Shown here piece by piece: positions 14,163 to 21,216 of a stretch of DNA of 23,854 bases. A program made the position numbers and the translations under genes. The DNA comes from Synergistales bacterium (GTDB lineage: Bacteria; Synergistota; Synergistia; Synergistales; Aminobacteriaceae). Below the pieces are notes generated by a model. The model had not been told where the DNA came from. It did no database searches and saw only the letters and a program-made list of their open reading frames with translations. Each line of letters starts with the position of its first letter. The stretch's first letter is position 1. The stretch spans positions 1-23,854 of the forward strand of contig BNVG01000018.1 of the NCBI GenBank assembly GCA_025997935.1, read 5' to 3'.

Positions 14163-14777
14163 TTACGGCAACGGACTGTTGTGGAATATCTCGTAGCCTT
14201 CGTTGAAGGCTTTGATGTTGAGATCCGCTATCTTGCCGGCCGGGAAGTGGTCGGCTATGGCCTTACGTAGAGAGTCGGACGACGCTATCTTTTCGAGGTC
14301 AAGAACTCGACCGACGCAACCCAGCGCCACCATGTTAGTAACTATTTCGTTTTTCAGAGTGTCCCGCGCCGTACGCACTATAGGCAGGGAGTATGTGCGA
14401 GCGTCTATTCTGCCTTGAAACTCCTCGACGCTACCGCGCCCGTAAGACGACGCGCTACCCGGTATGTCCGTCACGAAAAAGTCGTCGTAGACTATGCGTC
14501 CGCCCGGAAACGTGTCCGGGGCGTACTCGACGGCGGCCTGATTCAGGATAACCTGAAGATTGGGGGCTATAACTTTAGGATAGTCTATCGGTTCCCGCGA
14601 AATGACGACTTCGGCCTTGGACTTGCCGCCGCGCGCCTCGGGGCCGTAGGCCTGGGACTGCACAACGTAAAGCCCGGTCTCGTAAAGGGTTATGGCTTGC
14701 CCAATGATTTCTGTGGCCAAAATGACTCCCTGGCCGCCCGAACCGGCCAAGCGAATTTCAAATCTTTCTCCGGCCAT
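14163..14777 (-). CDS. korC: 2-oxoacid:ferredoxin oxidoreductase, gamma subunit
   Basis: The gamma subunit of a four-part ketoacid:ferredoxin oxidoreductase, 204 residues. It begins with the family signature RLAGSGGQGVILATEIIGQA, followed by QSQAYGPEARGGKSKAEVVIS. ATG at 14777 has a purine-rich GAGGGGG site overlapping the beta-subunit stop five bases away. Together with KorA, KorB and KorD it converts a 2-oxoacid plus CoA to acyl-CoA, CO2 and reduced ferredoxin. The separate gamma chain and the D-A-B-C order point to the 2-oxoglutarate (Kor) type; 2-oxoisovalerate (Vor) enzymes are the main alternative. Confidence 0.9.
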   Translation of the reverse strand: MAGERFEIRLAGSGGQGVILATEIIGQAITLYETGLYVVQSQAYGPEARGGKSKAEVVISREPIDYPKVIAPNLQVILNQAAVEYAPDTFPGGRIVYDDFFVTDIPGSASSYGRGSVEEFQGRIDARTYSLPIVRTARDTLKNEIVTNMVALGCVGRVLDLEKIASSDSLRKAIADHFPAGKIADLNIKAFNEGYEIFHNSPLP

Positions 14778-14782
14778 TGTCC

Positions 14783-15601
14783 CTACCCCCTCTTAGCCTT
14801 TTCGATAACTTTGCCGTACTGCTCGGTGTACTCCGGCATTTTCTTGTCCACAAACTCGCCGACGAGGATCTTCCCGGCCAGTTCTTCGCTCGTCATGGTC
14901 TTGGCCTTCGTCAGGGGCACGGACGCTTCTTTGAAGAAGTTGTAGTTGTCGAGAGGTAATTTGCGGTTGTTTTTACGGCCAAACTGTGTGTGGCAGTGGG
15001 TGATTATCTCGACGACGGAGAAGCCCTTGTTTTTAATCCCGTTCACTATGAAGCTCTCGGCCTGTTTCGGGTTGGCTATGGTCGTCCGCGCCACATAAGA
15101 CGCGCCCGCGCCCTCGGCCAGCTTACATATATCGAACGCGGGGTCTACCACGCCCCAGGGCGCGGTCGTGGCCCAAGCCCCTACGGGAGTGGTCGGACTG
15201 GCCTGTCCGCCGGTCATGCCGTAGATATTGTTGTTCATGACTATGGCCGTTATGTCGATGTTGCGGCGGCAGGCGTGGATAAAGTGGTTGCCACCTATGG
15301 CGGAGCAGTCTCCGTCGCCCATCACGTCAATGACCGTCAATTCCGGGTTGAATAGCTTTATGCCCGTGGAAAAGGCGAGGGAGCGTCCGTGCGTAGAGTG
15401 GAGCGTATTTGCGTTTATATATCCCGCCATGCGGCTGGAGCAACCTATACCGGACGCCAGCACGGTGTTGGCTTTCTCCTTTTTGAGCGCGACGAGCGCG
15501 CGTATGATAGAGTGCATAATTACCCCGTGTCCACATCCCGGACACCAGATATGCGGCATAAACCGCGTCCGAAGCCAACTCAGAACCTCAGTATTCGGCA
15601 T
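14783..15601 (-). CDS. korB: 2-oxoacid:ferredoxin oxidoreductase, beta subunit
   Basis: The thiamine-diphosphate subunit, 272 residues. Visible are CPGCGHG (20-26), part of the catalytic [4Fe-4S] site, SGIGCSSR with a further cluster cysteine, and the metal/diphosphate motif GDGDCSAIGGNHF closed by MNNNIYGMTGGQ. The length and the HTQFGRKN segment are normal for Kor/Vor beta chains. The ATG at 15601 abuts the alpha-subunit stop with no gap; GAGGAGG lies just inside the end of korA. The fused pyruvate enzyme is excluded because the domains are on separate genes. Confidence 0.93.
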   Translation of the reverse strand: MPNTEVLSWLRTRFMPHIWCPGCGHGVIMHSIIRALVALKKEKANTVLASGIGCSSRMAGYINANTLHSTHGRSLAFSTGIKLFNPELTVIDVMGDGDCSAIGGNHFIHACRRNIDITAIVMNNNIYGMTGGQASPTTPVGAWATTAPWGVVDPAFDICKLAEGAGASYVARTTIANPKQAESFIVNGIKNKGFSVVEIITHCHTQFGRKNNRKLPLDNYNFFKEASVPLTKAKTMTSEELAGKILVGEFVDKKMPEYTEQYGKVIEKAKRG

Positions 15602-16744
15602 CTAAGCCACCTCCTCTATGATTTTGCCAATCTCTTGCGGCTTGAAAAGCTCTCCGTTCACGAGGTTGATCCCCCGAACTTCACTTCTGCCCCTGATGAT
15701 TCTCTCCACCTCGAGAACCATCTGCCCGCAGTTCAGCTCAGGCACGAGAATCACTTTCGCGCCGAGCGCCGCCTTTGCCAGTTCTTCGCCGGGGAAGGGC
15801 CAGAGCGTTATGGGGCGGAAGAACCCAGCCGGTATGCCCTTTTTGCGGGCGTCACGCACGGCGCGGAGGGCGGAGCGTCCGACGCTTCCGTAGGCCACCA
15901 CGATGATGTCAGCCCCGGACATGGACTCGGACTCATACTCCACTATTTCACTGCGCGCTCTGTCGACCTTGTTCATCAGGCGTAGCATTTTCTTTTCGAT
16001 TTCGGGAGGGTTGTTTGTGGGGAAGCCCCAGTCGTTTGTGGTGAGTCCCGTCACGTGCCAGGAGTAGCCGTCGCCGAACGACGCCATTGGCGGCACGCCG
16101 GTGCGCGGGTCGGCCTCGTAAGGCGTGAATTTATCATGCGCCATAGTCGGGCGGACGCGGTCTATTATCTCGACGGAAGCGGGGTCTTTCTTGATGATTT
16201 TCTCTCTCATGTGTCCGACGACTTCGTCAGACAGAATCAAAACGGGCTGACGGAAACGCTCCGCCATATTGAAGGCCTTTATGGCGAGGTCATAGCACTC
16301 CTGCACGGAAGAAGGAGAATAGCAGATAGTGGCGTGGTCGCCGTGAGTTCCCCATCTCGCCTGCATGACGTCCTGCTGCGCGGTCTTTGTGGGGAGTCCC
16401 GTCGAGGGGCCTCCGCGCATGACGTTCACCACCACGATGGGAACCTCGGCGATATACGCGAGCCCCAGGTTTTCCTGCTTCAGGGAAAAGCCCGGGCCGG
16501 ACGTGGCCGTCAGAGACTTCGCGCCGGCTATGGAAGCGCCGATAATGGAGGCTATACCGGCTATCTCGTCCTCCATCTGGATGAACTTTCCGCCCTTTTT
16601 TGGCAGTTCCTCCGCCATTACCTCCGCTATTTCCGTCGAAGGCGTGATCGGATACCCGCCGTAGAAGTTACAGCCGGCCAGAAGAGCCCCGTGCGCCAGA
16701 GCAGTATTCCCCTGCCAAAACGCCACGTTAGACGCGTCAGCCAT
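15602..16744 (-). CDS. korA: 2-oxoacid:ferredoxin oxidoreductase, alpha subunit
   Basis: The pyrimidine-domain subunit, 380 residues. Motifs include GGYPITPSTEIAEVM (about 29-43), QMEDEIAGIASIIGAS with the activating glutamate, ATSGPGFSLKQE, and the substrate-site RGGPSTGLPTKTAQQD. A C-terminal transketolase-like domain starts near 265 (IIVVAYGSVGRSALRAV). The frame is open back to a TTG at 16753, but the ATG at 16744 has AAGGAGG nine bases upstream and begins at the usual MADASNVAFWQGN. It overlaps the korD stop by eight bases. Confidence 0.93.
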   Translation of the reverse strand: MADASNVAFWQGNTALAHGALLAGCNFYGGYPITPSTEIAEVMAEELPKKGGKFIQMEDEIAGIASIIGASIAGAKSLTATSGPGFSLKQENLGLAYIAEVPIVVVNVMRGGPSTGLPTKTAQQDVMQARWGTHGDHATICYSPSSVQECYDLAIKAFNMAERFRQPVLILSDEVVGHMREKIIKKDPASVEIIDRVRPTMAHDKFTPYEADPRTGVPPMASFGDGYSWHVTGLTTNDWGFPTNNPPEIEKKMLRLMNKVDRARSEIVEYESESMSGADIIVVAYGSVGRSALRAVRDARKKGIPAGFFRPITLWPFPGEELAKAALGAKVILVPELNCGQMVLEVERIIRGRSEVRGINLVNGELFKPQEIGKIIEEVA

Positions 16745-16952
16745 TCTTCTCAACCTCCTTCAGCTCTGTGACCGTGATGGCCAAATCAGGGCATATATTC
16801 TCACATTGTCTGCATCCGATACAGTCTCCTCCGCGCGCGGCTTCGGACTTCATGCGAGCGCTTATTTCCAGAACGGACTTAGGGCAAATCCCCACACAAA
16901 GACCGCACCCTTTACACCATGCGCCGTTGACGTCAATCTTGAATTTCGCCAC
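16737..16952 (-). CDS. korD: 2-oxoacid:ferredoxin oxidoreductase, delta (ferredoxin) subunit
   Basis: A 71-residue ferredoxin subunit with two [4Fe-4S] motifs, CKGCGLCVGICP (13-24) and CIGCRQCENICP (44-55). It passes electrons from the catalytic site to soluble ferredoxin. The start is GTG at 16952; AAAGGGG is 13 bases upstream, rather far, and no nearer start gives the conserved N-terminus. It is the first gene of korDABC-nudix. Confidence 0.9.
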   Translation of the reverse strand: MAKFKIDVNGAWCKGCGLCVGICPKSVLEISARMKSEAARGGDCIGCRQCENICPDLAITVTELKEVEKNG

Positions 16953-16989
16953 TGTGACAGCACGCCCCTTTCGTGTTTTTATTATTCAC

Positions 16990-17018
16990 ATATTATTAAA
17001 TTAATATAAATATTGTAA
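16990..17018 (-). promoter_or_regulatory. Predicted promoter of korDABC
   Basis: On the minus strand TTACAA (17018-17013) and TAATAT (16995-16990) are 17 bases apart in an AT-rich stretch, about 38 bases before the korD start. Both boxes match the consensus at four of six positions. Confidence 0.45.
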
Positions 17019-17035
17019 TCAGCGTTTTGCGGTAT

Positions 17036-18259
17036 TTATCTGTTTTTGTTCCAAGAGGCTATTTTGCCGACGTCGGACAGGGTGCGTTGCACGAAAAGTT
17101 CGGTGGAAATGCTCAGGTCTATTATTTGCATTTTGGTGACCTTGTACCCCATTTTGTCTATCTGGAGCGAAACGGACGGACGCATAAGGTCTTTGTCGCG
17201 CGCGCCAACGACAATGCCCATACTGCCGTCTGAAAGCTCCACCACAGTGCCGGGAGGGTAGAGGCCGATGGATAAAAGTAGCGTCCGAACGACAGTCGGG
17301 TCGAAGTGCGCCCCCATGCTCCCGACCATGATAGAGACCGCCGCCCGGCTGGCCATAGGCTCTTTGTACACCCTGCGGGCTGTGAGCGCGTCAAAAACAT
17401 CCGCTACGGCCGCTATCCTGCCCGCCATGGGTATATTATCGCCACTCAACCCTTCGGGGTAGCCGCCCCCGCCGAAACGCTCATGGTGGCCGCAGATCAC
17501 GGCCAAAATATCGGGATCTGTGATGCCGTTCTGGATGGCTATTTGCTTGCCAAACCCCGGGTGCTGCTTCATTATCTCAAATTCGTCGTCTGTGAGTTTG
17601 CCGGGCTTGTTGAGCACGTTCTGCGGGACGAGGGCCTTGCCCAAGTCGTGCAGAATGCCGCCCACGGAGAGTTGTTCGGCTATCTCGTGGTTTCCGGGGA
17701 ACATCTTCCCGGCCAGATAACCTCCAAGGAGCGTTACGTTCAAAGAATGTTTATATGTGTACTCGTCCCAGCTTTTGACTTTGCCAAGACAGAGCATGAC
17801 CTGCGGCGCGTCCGCGACTTCGTTGGCTAATTTTTTGCCCTGCGCGGCCAAATCGGAAACGTCCTCTGGCGTACAGGCGCCCTCCGATATACGCTCGTAG
17901 ACGTTGCCGAGCTGCTCCACCGTTTCGTGGGCCAATTCAGGATCGATAGTGTCCGACTGAATTTCCGCCGTCTGCAAGATGCCCTCAAGCTCGTTTATGT
18001 CGAGCGCGTTTTCAATGACTATCGGAATAGAGAAAATTCCCCAGCGTTGGAGCGCTTTTTCCAAGTTGTCGACAGACGAGATAAGAGAGGCGAGCTCAGC
18101 GCCTCTCGGCAAGAGGATCGTGCCTCGTTCGGTCAATACATCATCGGCCACGTGAGCCGTACTGCTGGTGTATTCACGCAGTTCTTCAAGAGAAATTCGT
18201 CTCCTTAATATTCTTTGGCCGGGCTTATCTCCTACAACGCCAATCCCCTCATCAGGCAT
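17036..18259 (-). CDS. HD-GYP domain protein, probable cyclic-di-GMP phosphodiesterase
   Basis: A 407-residue cytoplasmic signalling protein with no membrane segment. Residues 1-150 form a helical N-terminal region of a type often found before HD-GYP domains. The HD-GYP domain covers about 155-335: H171, the HD pair 204-205 in GILHDLGK, H233, HH 258-259 and the GYP triad at 266-268 in HHERFGGGGYPEGLSG. About 60 residues follow. All metal ligands are present, so hydrolysis of cyclic-di-GMP is expected. ATG at 18259 has GAGGTG upstream. It lies 51 bases after the DUF4365-like gene and may share its transcript. The N-terminus has no recognisable receiver or PAS domain, so the input signal is unknown. 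Confidence 0.9.
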   Translation of the reverse strand: MPDEGIGVVGDKPGQRILRRRISLEELREYTSSTAHVADDVLTERGTILLPRGAELASLISSVDNLEKALQRWGIFSIPIVIENALDINELEGILQTAEIQSDTIDPELAHETVEQLGNVYERISEGACTPEDVSDLAAQGKKLANEVADAPQVMLCLGKVKSWDEYTYKHSLNVTLLGGYLAGKMFPGNHEIAEQLSVGGILHDLGKALVPQNVLNKPGKLTDDEFEIMKQHPGFGKQIAIQNGITDPDILAVICGHHERFGGGGYPEGLSGDNIPMAGRIAAVADVFDALTARRVYKEPMASRAAVSIMVGSMGAHFDPTVVRTLLLSIGLYPPGTVVELSDGSMGIVVGARDKDLMRPSVSLQIDKMGYKVTKMQIIDLSISTELFVQRTLSDVGKIASWNKNR

Positions 18260-18310
18260 ATCTTACTTTCACCTCGCTCCCACATAAAATTTAATGGCGT
18301 TTCATAAAAC

Positions 18311-19276
18311 TCAGATTTTCTTGTAAAGCCTGTATTTCATTCCGTTCTCGTAGGTTCTCCAGGCGTCGCTACCGCCTAAGCGGGCGCGAGTATCGTCGCT
18401 TTCCCTGTCGTCATTGTCAGCGCCAGGGAAGTCCCCGCGCCTCAAAAACCGCTCTGCGTTCAGAAAGGAGTTTCCAAGCTCGTTCAGTGAGAATTTCAGC
18501 ATAAACCGCGCTATCTCGTCGGCTTCTACCGTCCAGGGGCGAATGACGCTCCCAGGAAGGCCGTCTATATAGGCGCCCTTGCTCCTGTAAAACTCCTCGT
18601 CAACGGAAAGGTCGGCCCAGGGGAAAAGAGAGGGCAGACGGAACGAATAAGGCATATCGGAATCGGTCTGGAACGACCAGTCGTAGATAGCGGCGGGCGC
18701 GAGCCCCTGTTCTGATACGCAAAGCCTGAGAGCGCCCCGAGCGGAAGGGCGGTTTATCCATTCGTCCATTTCGAGGGATAGGGTCTTTCCCGAAGCTATC
18801 AGCTCCATCCAGGGTTTATCTGTCGCGAGCTTGGCGAGGTGCGGACTGTAACAGGGCAGGGCCGCTATGGCGCGGGCCGAGTCGGCGCCGTAAATCTGGT
18901 CGAACGGGATGACTATTTCCCATTCCGCGCCATCTATTTCGACGTTTCCGGCGTTAACGAACTCCCATAAAATCCTGTCGCTTTCGTGCTCGTGTATCAT
19001 CACGAGAACCGGTACGGAGTGCTGAAGCCAATAAACTAAGTGCGGCATTTCGCCCCGGTATATGTAACCCCGCGCGCTACGCTCCAATCGGGCGCCTTCG
19101 TCTGAACGAACCTGCAAGCCTATAGTCTTTCCCGCTCTCGGGAAGTCTTCCGTCACTTCTAAGTGCGCTCCCAACCCGGTATCTCCGCTGAGCTGTTCCC
19201 TGAAGAGCAGTTGCGGCAAAGACGCGGATACTCGACCCACTGCGTAAAGACCGGCCCGTTCGGCCATATCGTTCAA
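18311..19276 (-). CDS. DUF4365-like protein, possibly an inactive PD-(D/E)XK fold
   Basis: A 321-residue soluble protein. Residues about 5-165 look like DUF4365: an initial helix, DTGLGAHLEV, GKTIGLQVRS, GYIYRGEMPHLVYWLQHSVPVLVMI and DRILWEFVN. That domain is a predicted PD-(D/E)XK nuclease with D-x-G-I-D...E...Q-x-K-S. Here the second aspartate appears to be glycine and the lysine is arginine, so catalysis is doubtful. The rest (about 170-321) is unrecognised and rich in charged residues near the end. The start is TTG at 19276, preferred because GAGGTG lies seven bases upstream; an ATG at 19267 lacks a site. It precedes the HD-GYP gene on the same strand. Domain assignment is from memory of the pattern and is moderate. 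Confidence 0.55.
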   Translation of the reverse strand: MNDMAERAGLYAVGRVSASLPQLLFREQLSGDTGLGAHLEVTEDFPRAGKTIGLQVRSDEGARLERSARGYIYRGEMPHLVYWLQHSVPVLVMIHEHESDRILWEFVNAGNVEIDGAEWEIVIPFDQIYGADSARAIAALPCYSPHLAKLATDKPWMELIASGKTLSLEMDEWINRPSARGALRLCVSEQGLAPAAIYDWSFQTDSDMPYSFRLPSLFPWADLSVDEEFYRSKGAYIDGLPGSVIRPWTVEADEIARFMLKFSLNELGNSFLNAERFLRRGDFPGADNDDRESDDTRARLGGSDAWRTYENGMKYRLYKKI

Positions 19277-19329
19277 AGAAGATCACCTCTCACCCTTACG
19301 ACGCTGATTTTTGTCTAACTATCTCCAAG

Positions 19330-19362
19330 CACTTTTACCTATTCATAAGAAAGGCAAAAGTG
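19330..19362. repeat. Short inverted repeat in the divergent region
   Basis: CACTTTTACC (19330-19339) and GGCAAAAGTG (19353-19362) pair at nine of ten positions around a 13-base loop. It lies between the DUF4365-like gene and the plus-strand transporter gene. There is no T-run, so an operator is more likely than a terminator. Confidence 0.4.
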
Positions 19363-19517
19363 AGAAGATAATATTAAAGCTACAAAATAAATATATTACA
19401 GTAAAATATACCAATTCTATGGATAAGAGTCAATGGAAAGAAATCAATGGAAAGAGAAATTGGAAACAAAATTCGAAAAATAAAAGGTTCGAAAATAAAT
19501 TAAGGGGAAATGTCAGC

Positions 19518-20399
19518 TTGAATATTCGTACGTTGTTTGCGGATTTGTGCCTTGTTTTATGCGCGTTTTTTTGGGGGATGGGTTTTGTGGCCATGAAGGA
19601 CTCGCTTGAGCTATACCCTACATGGTGGCTGCTCTTTGTACGTTTCGGCGGGGGAACGCTCCTGATGGGCGCGTGTTTTTATAAACGCATAGTAGCGAGC
19701 TTCAAAAGCGGGCACGCGCTACTCGACGCGGTCTGCGGCCTTGTGATAGGGATTTTTCTTTTTCTGGGCATGGGCGTCCAGACCCTTGGGCTCAACTTCA
19801 CCACAGCCGGAAAACAGGCCTTTCTGACGGCCGGTTACATAGTCATGGTGCCTCTCATAGTGTGGGTTATGAGCCGCAGGTTCCCCGGCTGGCTCACGAT
19901 CGCCGGTTCCGTTATATGCTTCACCGGCATGGGTTTTTTGACGTCGGACGTCACGGATCCGCTCAATATCGGGGACATCCTGACCGTCATAGCCGCCCTG
20001 TTCTTCGCGGCGCAGATAATCACCATATCGCGCTGCGCCGCTAAAAGCGACCCTTTCGTCTTGACGTTTTGGCAGTTTCTCGTCGCGGCCATAAGCTCCA
20101 TAACGCTCGCGCTCGTCTTCGAGGGAAGGTTTGTATATCGCGGATCTGACAGTCTGCCCGGGTTGTTCTTCGTGACGTTTTTTTGCACGTTTTTGTGTTT
20201 CATGATTCAAAACGTCGCGCAAAAGCACACAAGCGCGTCTCACGCGGCGCTCCTTCTCGGACTCGAGTCGGTGTTCGGCCTCCTTGGGGGAGTTTTTTTG
20301 CTTGGCGAGACGTTTACGCTTCAGATGAGCTTGGGGTGCGCTTTGATATTTGGCGCGGTGCTACTGGTGGAGTTAGCCCCGGCGTTTTTGAGAAAATGA
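19518..20399 (+). CDS. DMT superfamily transporter, two EamA domains
   Basis: A ten-helix inner-membrane exporter of the drug/metabolite transporter superfamily, 293 residues from the chosen start. The first EamA repeat has CAFFWGMGFVAMKDSLELYPTWW and LFVRFGGGTLLM; the second spans about 155-290 and ends with GLESVFGLLGGVFLLGETF, the standard EamA signature. The frame is open back to a TTG at 19311, but the TTG at 19518 has AAGGGGA nine bases upstream and gives a normal-length protein. The 200 bases before it are strongly AT-rich, unlike the gene. It is a single-gene unit, convergent with the TMEM165 gene. Substrates of such proteins (amino acids, nucleosides, metabolites) cannot be predicted here. 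Confidence 0.88.
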   Translation: MNIRTLFADLCLVLCAFFWGMGFVAMKDSLELYPTWWLLFVRFGGGTLLMGACFYKRIVASFKSGHALLDAVCGLVIGIFLFLGMGVQTLGLNFTTAGKQAFLTAGYIVMVPLIVWVMSRRFPGWLTIAGSVICFTGMGFLTSDVTDPLNIGDILTVIAALFFAAQIITISRCAAKSDPFVLTFWQFLVAAISSITLALVFEGRFVYRGSDSLPGLFFVTFFCTFLCFMIQNVAQKHTSASHAALLLGLESVFGLLGGVFLLGETFTLQMSLGCALIFGAVLLVELAPAFLRK

Positions 20400-20404
20400 C
20401 CAAA

Positions 20405-20420
20405 ACGGAATGAACTCCGT
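20405..20420. terminator. Weak hairpin between convergent genes
   Basis: ACGGA (20405-20409) pairs with TCCGT (20416-20420) around a six-base loop, flanked by AAAA on both sides. It lies just after the DMT gene stop and could act weakly in either direction, but the stem is only five pairs. Confidence 0.3.
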
Positions 20421-20507
20421 AAAAGTTATGACTAAAATGGATTTCGTTCCGGTGCGGTCATCTACAAGCGCCGCTTCCGCGTGCCTTCTTATATACATAA
20501 CGCGCCT

Positions 20508-21185
20508 CTATTCGTCGCTTTTGATAATCATACGGGCGCATACGCCGGTTGCAACCGTCAACAACGCCACGAGCGCGCAGGTTGCGAGGGGCGACAGGCG
20601 TAGCTGCGCGTAAGCCACTTCCGCGCTCCCAATCAGGCCGAAGAGGATAAATATGAGCGCTGACACAGACTTCACAGTCCTTTCCGGTATCCGTTTGCGT
20701 AGGACTATCCCGACTATGATTCCTATGCCGTCCGCTATCATCATTCCTATCGTCGTACCCATCAGAACGCCGACCGGGTGTTCGGGGAATCTGGTAGCTA
20801 TGGCGATAGTGGCTAATTGCGTTTTGTCTCCCATTTCGGCGATAAAAAAAGCCACCGCCACCGTAGCGACAGGGCCGAATTTTGTGGTTCTGTTTTCCTC
20901 GCCCTCTAACTTGTCCCCCTTGATCGTCCAAAGCCCGAAGAAGATAAAGGACAACGCCGCTAATCCCTGAATCCAAACCTGGATGGAGTCGAAGCGGGTG
21001 ATAAAATTGCCGACCGCCACGGCGAGCGCGTGGTTGAGAATCGTCGCGATAAAGACGCCCCACATAACTTTCGAGGCCTTATACTTTGTGGCGAACGCCA
21101 TCGCCAAAAGCTGAGTCTTGTCCCCCATCTCCGCCAGAACCACCGCGCCCGTAGCGAACGCAAACGCTAATATGAACGAACCCAT
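20508..21185 (-). CDS. TMEM165/GDT1 (UPF0016) family cation exporter
   Basis: A 225-residue membrane protein with the two family signatures E-x-G-D-K-T: EMGDKTQLLAMA (E19) and EMGDKTQLATIA (E117), one in each inverted half. About six to seven helices are visible, separated by a charged loop near 90-102. Bacterial members export manganese or calcium, most likely manganese here. The ATG at 21185 is preceded by GGGGTGG and lies 31 bases after the ribonuclease G stop, so it is probably transcribed with that operon. The gap is too small for the manganese-sensing yybP-ykoY riboswitch that often precedes such genes. Confidence 0.9.
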   Translation of the reverse strand: MGSFILAFAFATGAVVLAEMGDKTQLLAMAFATKYKASKVMWGVFIATILNHALAVAVGNFITRFDSIQVWIQGLAALSFIFFGLWTIKGDKLEGEENRTTKFGPVATVAVAFFIAEMGDKTQLATIAIATRFPEHPVGVLMGTTIGMMIADGIGIIVGIVLRKRIPERTVKSVSALIFILFGLIGSAEVAYAQLRLSPLATCALVALLTVATGVCARMIIKSDE

Positions 21186-21216
21186 ACTTCCACCCCATTA
21201 TTGAGCATACTTAGCA

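Noticed and set aside
16745..16753. TTG start for korA at 16753
   Set aside because: The AAGGAGG site is spaced correctly only for the ATG at 16744, which also gives the family N-terminus.
21186..21216. Manganese riboswitch before the TMEM165-type gene
   Set aside because: Only 31 bases separate it from the rng stop, too few for a yybP-ykoY element.
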